Under the pieces are notes generated by a model that was not told where the DNA came from, made no database searches, and saw only the letters and a list, made by a program, of their open reading frames with translations. 64,000 bases of DNA, taken from assembly GCF_018394335.1 (NCBI RefSeq), contig NZ_CP074572.1, forward strand, positions 2,852,001 through 2,916,000. The letters run 5' to 3'. Position numbers and translations under genes: made by a program. Shown here piece by piece: positions 1 to 9,132 of the stretch (position 1 is its first letter; each line of letters opens with the position of its first letter). The DNA is from Shewanella dokdonensis. Its GTDB lineage: Bacteria; Pseudomonadota; Gammaproteobacteria; Enterobacterales; Shewanellaceae.

Positions 1-905
1 CAGGTGACTGGCGGTTGCGTGATATTGCCATGATAGGAGGCTTTGGGCCCCTGCCAGCGCACCGGCATGTTGCCCGGGCTGAACAACCCCAACAAGGGTT
101 GTTGTTGATTGGCCTGTGGTACCTGTTGCAGCGCCGCCAGGTTCTCGACCACGGTAAAGCCTCGGGCATTGGCCTGTTGCAGCAGCGTTTTACCCTGCCA
201 GTCACCACTGGTGGCTAGCTCATCAAAGCTAGCTCGGCCGCCACCCAGTGTGACATCCGGTCTGGCATTCAGTAACTGCTCGGTGATGGAACCCAAACCG
301 CTATTGGCTGCTAATGCTTCTGGACATTTCTCCGCTGTTACCTTGGGGCCGTAGCATTTGCGATAAGAGATATGTGCATATTGTGCGGCTGGGGTGGCAT
401 CCTGAATTTCGGCTGTTGACACATCACCGGTCGCCAGCCCCGCCATTTTAGCGAGTTCCAGCAGTGTGACATGGGCATCCCCAAAGACATCAACACTCAG
501 CGCACCGTTGTAAGTTTTCGTCCCTGTACTCCAAGCGCTAGCAGAAGCCGCTGAATCTGTTACGTAATTGGGTTTATGGGTCTGCCTGTCCAGCGAATAA
601 TGGGTGTATTGTCCGGTGAGTGGCAGCGCATCAATACCTTTGAAAAAACCGCCAGCACCTTGCGCATAGTTACGGGCGATGGTGATTTCTGAATCGCCCA
701 TGCCATCACCAATCAGCAGAATGACATTTTTTACCTTAGCATCACTGAGCGAGGCTTTAAGATTGGCCGTAATATCTTGTTGTAAGCGCCGGGCTCCACC
801 CGTTTGCGTCAAGTCACCATTGGCTGTGCGATTTAGCCAGTCGGAGTTGTTGGCTGCCGAGGCCAAAAGCGGCAGTAATAATGCTGTTAACAGCGTGTAT
901 TTCAC
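1..905 (-). CDS. phoA: Secreted alkaline phosphatase, C-terminal part outside the window
   Basis: This is a periplasmic phosphomonoesterase that releases phosphate from organic esters, using a serine nucleophile with two Zn and one Mg ion. The reading frame opens at GTG (903-905) behind an AAGGTGA ribosome binding site and begins with a Sec signal peptide ([16 protein letters not shown]). At about residues 53-60 is the metal-binding LIGDGMGD strand, and near residues 98-112 the active-site motif [15 protein letters not shown], almost identical to the E. coli PhoA nucleophile motif. About 301 residues are present and the frame runs off the left edge, so the downstream part is missing only because of the window. 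The family call is firm; substrate range and Pho-regulon control cannot be judged here. Confidence 0.9.
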   Translation of the reverse strand, partial: MKYTLLTALLLPLLASAANNSDWLNRTANGDLTQTGGARRLQQDITANLKASLSDAKVKNVILLIGDGMGDSEITIARNYAQGAGGFFKGIDALPLTGQYTHYSLDRQTHKPNYVTDSAASASAWSTGTKTYNGALSVDVFGDAHVTLLELAKMAGLATGDVSTAEIQDATPAAQYAHISYRKCYGPKVTAEKCPEALAANSGLGSITEQLLNARPDVTLGGGRASFDELATSGDWQGKTLLQQANARGFTVVENLAALQQVPQANQQQPLLGLFSPGNMPVRWQGPKASYHGNITQPPVT

Positions 906-1109
906 TGAGTTCACCTTTTATCGAATCGATATTGCTAACGGGCGATGGTAGGCAAGATTTATGACAATGAGGTTACTCAGCACGGTTGTCCGCAGTATTT
1001 CCCAATGGCTAAAAAGCGACTGATGATCTCGAAATCTTTGTTGATTGTGTTATTGTCAACAGCGGTAACTTATTGCAGTAACTGGCAAAAGTATAAGGAT
1101 TTCACTGCC

Positions 1110-1577
1110 ATGACTCTCTCGATCCCATCGTTGCTGTCGTCATTATCCAGCGCGGGTAAAGCGATTAAATCCATCACCGATTGGTGGAAAAAATCCCGTG
1201 GTGATACGCGTGCCTTGCTCGGTGAACTAAAAGACAATCTGATTTATCTGGAAATGGTGGGGCGTGATGGGGTTCCTTTGGCAGCGGTGATCGACCAGCT
1301 GTCGCTCAAGGAATACCAACGGCTGAGGAAAGAAGGCTTTGATTTCAATCAGCTAAAAAGAGAGATTATTATTGCGGATCCCTCGCTGACTGGCACCGAC
1401 TTACAATTCTGGGCCGGCAAAGATACTGCTGCATTGCTTGAGTCAATTTGCAGTAAAATCAATGAACTAAAATTACGTTATCCGCTACAAAAGGACGATG
1501 GACGGCAACGTTGGGGTGTGCGGGTCAACAATATCCGCAAGAAAATCTGGCTGCTGTTAAAACATACCCGTGACTGA
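1110..1577 (+). CDS. Hypothetical protein, 155 residues
   Basis: I do not recognise this gene. The chosen ATG has AAGGAT nine bases upstream; the frame is open further 5' (to 945) but without a better ribosome site. The protein starts with a serine-rich segment (SIPSLLSSLSSAGKAI), followed by a basic stretch and a predicted helical, charged body with Lys/Arg-rich end (NNIRKKIWLLLKHTRD). There is no signal peptide in the short form and no recognisable catalytic motif. It stands alone between the divergent phosphatase gene and an accessory region. A longer form starting near 1005 would add a hydrophobic N-terminus (SKSLLIVLLSTAVTYC), so export cannot be excluded. Confidence 0.6.
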   Translation: MTLSIPSLLSSLSSAGKAIKSITDWWKKSRGDTRALLGELKDNLIYLEMVGRDGVPLAAVIDQLSLKEYQRLRKEGFDFNQLKREIIIADPSLTGTDLQFWAGKDTAALLESICSKINELKLRYPLQKDDGRQRWGVRVNNIRKKIWLLLKHTRD

Positions 1578-1910
1578 GCAAGGCAGCTACGCAACGCGGT
1601 TGAAATATATTGTGGGTGAGGGATGAAGTCTCTTATTGGGGATTAAACTCTCATACTCAAAGGTGGATATCGGCGATATCATGGTCACTAATTACAAATT
1701 AAATTTTGCCCTATTCTGCTTAATTTGTGTGACTGGTAACCCACTCTGTAAGCAACAAGTTGCTCAACTTTTTGTAATGATACAAAGTCGTTATGGAATC
1801 GGCGGCAGTTCAAAGAATTATCCTTTGATGAACTGAATAGTGTATCAAGTGACATGGTTCAAGATCTTTATACTGGATTTATTGAAAGGACTTAGCTTCA
1901 AGGTAAAGGA
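1578..1910. other. Gene-poor accessory stretch with a possible coding remnant
   Basis: No convincing gene is seen. Between 1752 and 1895 one plus-strand frame without a start codon reads as plausible protein and ends ELSFDELNSVSSDMVQDLYT...ERT before a stop, so it may be the tail of a lost gene. A weak frame with a start lies at 1681-1836 but has no ribosome site. The sequence at 1769-1788 recurs, slightly changed, at 2139-2158. Confidence 0.35.
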
Positions 1911-2075
1911 ATGCGTAATATCAATAATTATATGCTTTGTGGATATTTGTTTTTTGTTGTTTTGCTGTTGTTACCTATTGATGGTGGTTTTAGGGCATTG
2001 GGAGTGATAATAGTTAATATTGTTTTATTTGCTATCTACTATTTCATTAATCGTGGTGATAAAAGCGATAACTAA
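1911..2075 (+). CDS. Small membrane protein, 54 residues
   Basis: A short gene with an excellent ribosome binding site (AAGG at 1901-1904, six bases before ATG). The product starts MRNINNYMLCGYLFFVVLLL and has two hydrophobic segments, about residues 8-22 and 30-47, separated by the turn PIDGGFRALG, ending in a charged tail RGDKSDN. It should sit in the inner membrane as a hairpin. Function is unknown; small two-helix proteins next to accessory genes are sometimes immunity or toxin proteins, but nothing here shows that. AT-rich composition matches the neighbouring accessory DNA rather than the flanking chromosome. Confidence 0.55.
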   Translation: MRNINNYMLCGYLFFVVLLLLPIDGGFRALGVIIVNIVLFAIYYFINRGDKSDN

Positions 2076-2138
2076 ATGCCCCAAGATGATTTAGCAGTGT
2101 GATTCTCGACTAACCTTTACACGCCATGATTGACCAAA

Positions 2139-2158
2139 TTTTAGTAATGAGACAAAGT
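2139..2158. repeat. Diverged copy of the 1769-1788 sequence
   Basis: TTTTAGTAATGAGACAAAGT here matches TTTTTGTAATGATACAAAGT at 1769-1788 at 18 of 20 positions, in direct orientation, with weaker similarity on both sides. The two copies bracket the 54-residue membrane protein gene. They could be remnants of a duplicated cassette end or of a small mobile element. Confidence 0.4.
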
Positions 2159-2183
2159 TGATCAAGCTTTTTGTTTTCAGGCA

Positions 2184-2250
2184 CACTTGAAGCGTTAGCG
2201 TCGCAGGTGAAAAGAGCTTGCACGCAGCCACCGCCAGCCAGCTTCAAGTG
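2184..2250. repeat. Inverted repeat, 10-bp perfect arms
   Basis: CACTTGAAGC (2184-2193) is exactly complementary to GCTTCAAGTG (2241-2250), with a 47-base spacer. There is no T-run, so a simple terminator is unlikely. It lies just upstream of an attC-like site and could belong to the end of a preceding cassette. Confidence 0.4.
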
Positions 2251-2350
2251 AGGAACAAACATTCTCAATGTTGGCGGAATACGGAGAGTTCAGATACAAG
2301 GAAGTCAAAAAGCCCATCATCATGCACATCTCCTACGTAATCTGTCACTC

Positions 2351-2401
2351 ACAAAACAAGCCACAGCAACGGACACGGAAAACCGCGCCGTTGCGTTATG
2401 T
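2351..2401 (+). repeat. attC-like integron recombination site (upstream)
   Basis: The right core is GTTATGT (2395-2401), close to the GTTRRRY consensus and preceded by GC as usual. A stem GCAACGG/CCGTTGC lies just inside it, and ACAAAAC (2351-2357) is a possible left core. The decisive feature is the pairing with the next site: the left core of the attC at 4310 (ACATAAC) is the exact reverse complement of this GTTATGT, as expected when both ends belong to one excised cassette. Confidence 0.6.
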
Positions 2402-4363
2402 GTCCAGCTAGACGAACCATAGATACTCAGTAATGGAGAGTGAACATTGAAAATATCCAGTTTAACACTTAAGAACTTTCGAGCTTATAGCAATGTTTTT
2501 GTGAAATTTGATGATAATTTCAATGTCATCATTGGTAGGAATGATGTCGGTAAATCGACAATCCTTGAAGCATTGGAAATATTCTTTAATAACGAGACAG
2601 TAAAAATAGACATAGGAGATCACAATGTTCATGTGGCTGACCCAGAGATGTCTATTCAAGTCTCTTTCAGCCCAGACGATAAGCAATATACCATAGACAC
2701 TGTGCCAACCGATTTACATAGAGAGTATCTCCTCGATGAAAACGGTGAACTAACCATTAAGAAGTCTTGGGATTGCTCGAAAGATAAACTGACTGCCACA
2801 TCATTAAAAACTTATATAATTGCTAATTACCCAAAAGTATTCGAAGAGCCTTTAATATCTTTAAAAATTGCCGACCTTAAGAAAATGCTAGATTCTTATG
2901 GGGATAAACTGGATGTTAAAGAGGTTAAAAAGAATAAGAGTTCATCTATTAGACAAGCGATATATGAAGTAGAGGATATGGCAGAATTTTCGCTTAGAGA
3001 CATTCCGATTGATAAAGAAGATGGGAAGAAAATATGGGATTCTCTTAAACTTGACCTCCCCTTGTTCTTTATATTTCAATCTGACCGTGCCAATAAGGAT
3101 TCCGATAAAAAAGTTCAAGATCCATTAAAGGCTATAACAAAAACAGCAATTGGTCAGCTCGAACAAGAATTAGAGAAAGTAAAAGAACAAATACGAATAA
3201 AAGCTGAAAATCTAGGTAATAGAACTTTAGAAAAACTAAAGGAAATGAACCCAGAAATCGCTGAAGTCCTTACTCCGCAAATGACTAATAAAGCATGGGA
3301 TTCTCTATTCTCCTTCTCGTTTAATTGTGATGATGGTATTCCGATTAACAAACGAGGAAGCGGAGTACGGCGTTTAATACTTTTAAACTACTTCAGAGCT
3401 GAAGCAGAAAGAAAAAACTCAGAGGAACGTAACGTAATATATGCAATTGAGGAGCCAGAAACATCTCAACATCCTGATTGGCAGGTCGAGTTGTTTAATG
3501 CACTTGTTGAGCTTTCTGAAAATCCAAGCACTCAAGTGCTCATAACAACTCATAGCCCGTCTTTAGCTGGGCTTGTGTGCCCAGATAATATATTGTTTGT
3601 ATACAAAAATGAGCAGGATATCAAAGTCAAGAAAGGTGGCAACGATAATCTTCAAGTTATCGCCGATACTCTTGGGCTTCTTCCTAATGTTTCAATTACA
3701 TTAGAAAGCAACGGAATTAAAGCAATATTATGTGTTGAAGGGCCTTCTGATATTGAATTCTTTAATCACATTGGCAAGCTTTTTGGTATTGATCTAGAAA
3801 ATGATGGCAGGGTTCTAGTTCTGTGCTTGGGTGGTGGGACTTTGATGCATTGGGTAAATAAAAATTATCTAGCAAAGCTAAATAAGCCCGAAATTCACAT
3901 TTATGATAACGATGTTTCCAAATATCAATTGGCTATTGATGAAGTGAATGCAAGAGGTAACGGTTGGGGAACACTCACCAATATGTGTGAAATGGAAAAC
4001 TATATTCATCCATCACTGATATCTCAGGTCTACCATATTCAAGAAGAATTCTTTCCTACACAAGGTGAGTGGCAAGAAGAGTGGAGTTCTAAAAATATTC
4101 CGAAGGAACTATCCTCATTCTTGAAGCAACTTAAAGCAAATGGTAACAATGAAATTACAGACGAAGGGCAAAGTTCAATAAAACGAATCCTTTCCAGTAA
4201 GGCAGCGCCACTAATGACAGTCGATCTACTTAAGGATTTGTCAGCATACGATGAAGTGAATGGCTGGTTTGAACAATTGAATGGGTTAATTCAATGAGTC
4301 TGAGGCCACACATAACAAGTCAAAGCGCGCGGCTGTTGCTACGCGCCGTCGGTGTTTGAGGCG
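2396..4363 (+). mobile_element. Integron-type gene cassette carrying an OLD-family ATPase gene
   Basis: The unit runs from the cleavage point G/TTATGT (2395/2396) to G/TTAAAC (4363/4364). It contains one gene in the usual orientation, a short 5' leader (about 51 bases) and its own attC at the 3' end, which is standard cassette architecture. Cassette ends are self-complementary (GTTATGT against ACATAAC). No integron integrase or attI is visible in the window, so it is either a lone (SALIN-like) cassette or a small remnant of an array. Confidence 0.6.
2447..4297 (+). CDS. OLD-family ATP-dependent nuclease (AAA ATPase plus Toprim)
   Basis: Overcoming-lysogenization-defect family protein of 616 residues: an ABC-type ATPase fused to a Toprim metal-dependent nuclease; relatives include phage P2 Old and GajA of Gabija. 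Visible motifs are Walker A GRNDVGKST (30-38), a coiled-coil region (about 215-270), a signature-like GSGVRRLILL (about 304), Walker B with the catalytic acids YAIEEPETS (about 333-340), the switch ITTHSPS, then Toprim CVEGPSDIEF (catalytic Glu about 431) and IYDNDVS (about 485). All key residues are present, so it should be active. Start is TTG with GGAGAG upstream. It is alone in an attC-bounded cassette, with no UvrD-like GajB partner. DNA is far more AT-rich than neighbours, indicating acquisition. A role in phage defence is inferred from the family. Confidence 0.88.
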   Translation: MKISSLTLKNFRAYSNVFVKFDDNFNVIIGRNDVGKSTILEALEIFFNNETVKIDIGDHNVHVADPEMSIQVSFSPDDKQYTIDTVPTDLHREYLLDENGELTIKKSWDCSKDKLTATSLKTYIIANYPKVFEEPLISLKIADLKKMLDSYGDKLDVKEVKKNKSSSIRQAIYEVEDMAEFSLRDIPIDKEDGKKIWDSLKLDLPLFFIFQSDRANKDSDKKVQDPLKAITKTAIGQLEQELEKVKEQIRIKAENLGNRTLEKLKEMNPEIAEVLTPQMTNKAWDSLFSFSFNCDDGIPINKRGSGVRRLILLNYFRAEAERKNSEERNVIYAIEEPETSQHPDWQVELFNALVELSENPSTQVLITTHSPSLAGLVCPDNILFVYKNEQDIKVKKGGNDNLQVIADTLGLLPNVSITLESNGIKAILCVEGPSDIEFFNHIGKLFGIDLENDGRVLVLCLGGGTLMHWVNKNYLAKLNKPEIHIYDNDVSKYQLAIDEVNARGNGWGTLTNMCEMENYIHPSLISQVYHIQEEFFPTQGEWQEEWSSKNIPKELSSFLKQLKANGNNEITDEGQSSIKRILSSKAAPLMTVDLLKDLSAYDEVNGWFEQLNGLIQ

Positions 4364-4369
4364 TTAAAC
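4310..4369 (+). repeat. attC integron recombination site (downstream)
   Basis: Left core ACATAAC (4310-4316), right core GTTAAAC (4363-4369, a perfect GTTRRRY), with inner boxes TCAAA / TTTGA and a central GCGCG/CGCGC stem. Length is 60 bases, the common minimum for attC. It begins 12 bases after the OLD gene stop. The sequence from here to the next gene (4370-4511) holds only a small hairpin, GAGTTAA/TTAACTC, at about 4402-4419. Confidence 0.72.
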
Positions 4370-4511
4370 CATAGAAAATTTAATCCAAAACAGACAATTA
4401 GAGTTAAGGCTTTAACTCGAAAATGTCAACAATGAGTCTGACCAGTGTTACTATGACCCGCTTGAACATAGTGAAAGCCGCTGTCCTATGTAAGTGGTGC
4501 GGTGGCTGAAC

Positions 4512-5617
4512 TCAGTAGCCGGTAAGTTCCAAGTAGCCGACGCCTTGCTGGCTGCCGCTGATACTGATGGGACCTTCCCAGTAAGCAACCGACAACGGCA
4601 TGACCGCATTGCGATTAAGCGCGGTAATATCGAGTTCCAGTTGTTCTGAGGGCAAGGATAGATGCCAATCTACCGGGTAACGGCCGCTAGCAGTTTGCTG
4701 CCAAGCGGTTGGTTGCATACTGATATCCTGGGCGCTGAGTTGTCGGCTGCGACCATCAGGGAACATACGTTTGCCGCTATAAAACGGCTTATCGTTTGTG
4801 CCACTTCCTCTTAGCTGGAACAACATCAGACTTGAGCCATCGTTAAGATGCAGCGCAAACCAGTCCCAGCCCTGCTGTTGCCGACTGAGAAATTCAGAAC
4901 TCCATTCCCTATCTAACCAGGCAACACCACTGACATGTTGCCAATCTCCCTGATGCCGCACTTTGCCATCTACCTGAATAAATGGCTGGCTGTAGTAATA
5001 GGATGCAACCTTGCCATCGGCACTTTTTCGGCTATAGCCTTGATCGCCTTGCAGAATCAAGGGCGCACTAGCGGAAAGTTGTAGTTGGTAGGCAAATTGC
5101 GCGTCAGTTACTGCAAGCGTTGCAGGTAGCAGGCCGTTATTAGGCGTATTGGGTGCCATTTGTGCCTGCCATTGCCAGTCATCCAGTCGTACCAATAATG
5201 GCGGCCCAGAGATCAGTGCGGGTGCTTGCGCGTTGTGCATTGCGCGTCCCCAGCGTTCTGCCGTGAGATGCTGAGTCTTAAATGTCAGTGCGGCGTGTGC
5301 CATAAATAACTGGTTACTGGCCCACGGTGATGGATTTTCAGGCGATGCTGCCGACAGTGCTATGCGAAACTGGGTCCACTGTAACCCTAGCGCCGTGCCG
5401 TCATCGGTGTGTAGATTGGCGGTGAGATACCACCATTCCTGACGAAACTTAGGATGTGCCTGGTGATCTTCTGGAAATACCAGCGCTTTGCCCGGCAATA
5501 CTTGGGCAAAACCGCTATCAGTCCGGCCTAAAACCTGTCCCATTGGCGTGTTTTTTTCTGCAGGATTACAGGCGGTTAACAGCAAACATAAGAGCCATAA
5601 GTAGGGGTTAACTTCAT
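4512..5617 (-). CDS. attH: AttH-like lipoprotein (CrtC/lipocalin-like domain), frameshift at start
   Basis: Outer component of an AttEFGH-type ABC export system; members are lipid-anchored proteins with a lipocalin-like (hydroxyneurosporene synthase/CrtC) fold, recognised here by FRQEWWYLTANL near the N-terminus and the LDREWSSEFLSRQQQGWDWF block in the middle. As read, the frame opens only at an internal TTG (5585). An AGGAGG site stands before an ATG at 5615-5617 that overlaps the upstream stop, but that frame ends after 13 codons. Adding one C to the CCCC run (complement of 5604-5607) joins it into a perfect lipoprotein signal, MKLTPYLWLLCLLLTAC, giving 368 residues. I therefore see a base-count error, not a broken gene. 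The substrate is unknown. Confidence 0.8.
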
Positions 5618-8143
5618 AGTACCTCCTGTTGCAGTGCTGACACCATCGAGCGGCGGCTTTGCCAGTAAAGCGGTAATAGTACTGCCAACAGACAGCATGC
5701 TAATGACAAGCTAACCACTCGGCCATATGCCAGCCAGTCCCAGTGCTGCATAATGGTCCAGCCAAAGGCTTGCAAGGTGACTTTATGGATCAGCAAATAG
5801 CCGAGAATCGCCCCTAACGGCAATGCTAATAAACAGGTGAGCAACACGGCTAGCAGCAGTTGGCAGAGCAGCATCAACCACAACTGTTTTTGTGGTACCC
5901 CTAAGCTACGCAAGATTGCCAATGGCGCTTGTCTTGATTGGGTCAGCATCAATACTGCGCTGAATAGCCCTACAGCGGCGACCAGTAATGTCAGGGTATT
6001 CAACACCAGCGTGATACTAAAGGTCTTGTTAAATACCTTAAGCGCCTGTGTGCGGATCTTCTGCTGGCTGTATATTTGTGCCGGGTTTAGTCCCAACGCA
6101 TTACCTATCTGCTGACCAAGATTATCAATGGCTTGTTGTCCACCCTCTATGCCTCCAAGTGCCAAGCTATAGGGTTGTGCGGGCAACTGCAGTTGCTGCC
6201 ATAAAGTCTGTGCCGCTAACGCTTCACCTTTGGGATTGCCATAGTCAAAATACACCCCGGCTATTTGTGTTAGATGGGGCTGCTGACATTGGCGGTCCTG
6301 ACACAAACGAACCTTATCTCCAACCTGTACAGCCAGTTTCAGCGCCAGCGGTTCGCTGATAAAAATCCCGGCGCCAGCTCCGACTTGTTGCACTGCTTGC
6401 TGCTGTTGTGAACGTCCCTCCGGTTGCTTAAATACCGTGGTTTGTGCAATCGATGTGGGGTCGCGGCTCAGCAAGTTGAGTGCCTGCACACTATTGCCGC
6501 TGGCCACATAATATGGTGCCTGGCCACTGGTAGTAACGCTTTAGTTTAGGCTCATTGACATCGAGATATTGCTGCAATGCCGCCATTTCACCGCTACCAG
6601 GGCGAATATACAGATCAGCGTGCAAGCGGGTATTGAGCCAACTGCGCAGGGTACTATCAAAACTGCCCACTAGGGTATTCATGGCAATGTTGGCACATAA
6701 CGCCAGTAGCAACGCCATCATTGCCAGCGCCAATGGCGCCGTGAGTTCGCGGGTTTCCGCAATGGCATAACGCGGCAAACCTGCGGGAGCCAAGGGCGTT
6801 AATAGGCTGAGACTGGTCTGTAATATTTGCGGAAGCAGCAGTGGTATAGCAATGGTGAGCAGCCCCATCAATGCTAGACTCTGCGCATGTTCACGGCTGA
6901 AGGGATAGAGCGCCGCCGTCAATAACAGTAGCAGTGTTCCCAACATAAACAGTCGCCGATGAATCCGCCGATGCTGCTCCTGCTGTGCAAAACGTTGGGT
7001 GCCTTGGGCAATGCTACGTTGACACAACTGCCGGTATAACGGCACACAAGCCAACAAGGCGGCAATCAGCGTTAGTCCAGCACCTTGTGCCAGCCAAGAC
7101 CATTGCCAATTGCCGGGTAACAGGGTGGCGCCATAAAGTTGCTCAAGAGTGACGGCTACCATAGGTTGCAGCCAATGGCTGAGCTGTAATGCCAACAAAA
7201 AACCGATAAAGGAACCAACGGCCACCAACAGTAACAGCTCCAGTAGCAGCGACAACATCAGTGCCCGGCGGCTGAGCCCTTGTTGCAGCAGTTGTAGTAG
7301 CAGGCGCTGCCGTTTCATCAGGCTATAACGCACACCGTTGTAGGCAATAAATAAACCCACCAGAAATGCCAGCATCCCCATGGCGTTAAGATTTAGATGG
7401 AAACTGCGGGTGAGATCGGTCAGCGCTTTGCCTTGATCTTGCTCGGTGAGCTGTAGTCCGCTCAGCGGCAGCTGGCTTTGGGCCAACTGGTGTTTTAGTT
7501 GTGCGGCATCACCGAACAAGGCGATATAACTTAAACGACCGGAAAGTTGCAGCAGCGGTTGTGCCACTGAGATATCCAGATACAAGCGATTTCCCAAATT
7601 CATGCTGTCGGGTAATGACTTTACCTGTAATAACTGACCACCAAGAGCAAGTTGTGCCGGGGCATTATCGCTAAAGCCCATTGCCCGATACTGACTGTGA
7701 CTCACCAGCACTAAGGGCTGACCACTAAGCAATGCTGTTAGCGGTAACTCACCACCATCACTGGGCGTGTGTTGTGGCAAGCTGTGCAACGCCGCGATAA
7801 TATCGCTGCCGTCTATCTGCCACTTCCGGCCTTGGCTGTCTTCAATGACACCACTGACGATCGGTAACGCGGCTATGCCTTGGCGTTTCAGCGCAAAATA
7901 CAGGGATTCATCAAGGGTGGCATCTCTTCCGGTTGCGCTGATAAACAGGCTCGCCTGTTGCGCCAACGCCTCGCCCGCATGCTGATAACTGTGGATGGCA
8001 TTATCGTTTGTTGCCTTAACCCCAATAAGCAGAGTTACGGCTAACACTACCCCCAGCAAAATAGCGCCTGCTTGCAACGGTGCCTGGCGATAATGCGCCA
8101 GATACACCCTTAGCGCTTGCCAGCCTAGGGATAAGTCATTCAT
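5614..8143 (-). CDS. attFG: AttFG-type ABC exporter permease (FtsX family), one frameshift
   Basis: Inner membrane permease of the LolCE/MacB-like FtsX class, fused from two halves. The repaired protein is 842 residues. It has an N-terminal membrane anchor followed by a large periplasmic domain, a block of FtsX helices (about 270-460), further helices in the middle, a second periplasmic domain and four C-terminal helices. The ATG at 8141-8143 overlaps the stop of the ATPase gene, so the two are translationally coupled. The frame breaks at about 6518-6524, where the text reads GCCTGGC; removing one base gives a continuous protein. It works with the ATPase upstream and the AttH lipoprotein downstream, probably moving a lipid, lipoprotein or peptide across the envelope. 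Confidence 0.8.
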
Positions 8144-8816
8144 GGACTTTACCCTGTTGCAGGTGCCAGCGCCGTTGCATGTGGGCGGCGGCGCTATCAC
8201 TGTGGGTTACCATCAAAATGGCGCTGCCAGCATCGGCGGCGAGTTTGCACAATAGCTGCATCACTTCTTCTGCGGCGTCAGCATCCAGATTACCTGTGGG
8301 TTCATCGGCCAATAGCAGTGCTGGGCGATGTGCCAGCGCCCGAGCAATCGCAACCCGTTGCTGTTGCCCACCTGATAACTGTTCTACCGGACGCTGCGCC
8401 AGTTCGCTGATGCTGAGTTTTTGCAACAGATAATCGCACCAGTCATTCCATTTTTGCCCGAGCAGCGACAACGGAAACAGGACATTGTCATGTACATTCA
8501 GTGGTGTCAGCAGGTTGAATTGCTGGAAGATCACTCCCAGATGTTGGCGACGAAAACGGCTCCATTGTGGATCGTGCCAATGGCTGCAATCGGCACCTTG
8601 TAGCCACAGTTGACCACTGTCAGGATATTCAAAACCACCGATAATATTGAGTAGCGTACTCTTACCACTGCCGCTGGGGCCCGTAAGGGCTACGGTTTCA
8701 GCTGGGTGGATCAACAGATCAAGGCAATCTAGTACCCTATGGTACTGATCTCCATCATTAAACCCTTTACAGACCTGTGAGAGTTGCACCAGTGGTGGCT
8801 GGGGGACGATGGGCAT
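8136..8816 (-). CDS. attE: ABC transporter ATP-binding protein (LolD/MacB type, AttE)
   Basis: Cytoplasmic ATPase of 226 residues that powers the FtsX-type permease encoded immediately downstream. Walker A GPSGSGKST (about 42-50), ABC signature LSGGQQQR (about 143-150), Walker B LLLADEPTGNLD (about 162-173) and the switch histidine MVTHSD are all intact. Architecture and length match the LolD/MacB-ATPase family. It is the first gene of a three-gene minus-strand operon (ATPase, permease, lipoprotein) with overlapping ends, the layout of AttEFGH clusters. Start is ATG; no strong ribosome site is obvious. Confidence 0.88.
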   Translation of the reverse strand: MPIVPQPPLVQLSQVCKGFNDGDQYHRVLDCLDLLIHPAETVALTGPSGSGKSTLLNIIGGFEYPDSGQLWLQGADCSHWHDPQWSRFRRQHLGVIFQQFNLLTPLNVHDNVLFPLSLLGQKWNDWCDYLLQKLSISELAQRPVEQLSGGQQQRVAIARALAHRPALLLADEPTGNLDADAAEEVMQLLCKLAADAGSAILMVTHSDSAAAHMQRRWHLQQGKVHE

Positions 8817-9132
8817 TCTTTGTCCTTACAACAATTGCCAGTGGCGGCAAGCTATCCTTGGGCGCTAGTTTATCTGCTGAGGGCAAAACAGTTAAGTTAA
8901 AAACGATTATTAGCTGTGAGTCTGCGCACTAAAATTGAACGCGATTATTTATAAGAAAAAGCTGTTTTGTCATTGAGTTATTAGCGTTTTTACGCATCAA
9001 GTTGCTTGCGCAAATAGCCACTGGATGATTAAATAAATTCCGTTTGTCGCAGATGTGATGTGCCGTCTGTTGTCATCTGTAAAACACATCATCCCGTGGT
9101 AATGCGACCCAGCCAAGACAGGGAATTGCCAG
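8817..9132. other. Divergent intergenic region, probable promoters
   Basis: 316 bases separate the divergent exporter operon and the hybrid kinase. AT-rich blocks suit promoters for both directions. GATGTG at about 9051 and CACATC at about 9087 form a loose inverted repeat that could be a regulator site. No RNA gene or small gene is seen. Confidence 0.35.

Noticed and set aside
1636..1836. 66-codon frame in the accessory region
   Set aside because: No ribosome site and no protein-like composition; another frame in the same place looks more like a gene remnant.
2076..2250. A further attC site ending at GCGTTAGC (about 2192)
   Set aside because: The core does not fit GTTRRRY and no matching left core or stem could be found; only a plain inverted repeat is reported.
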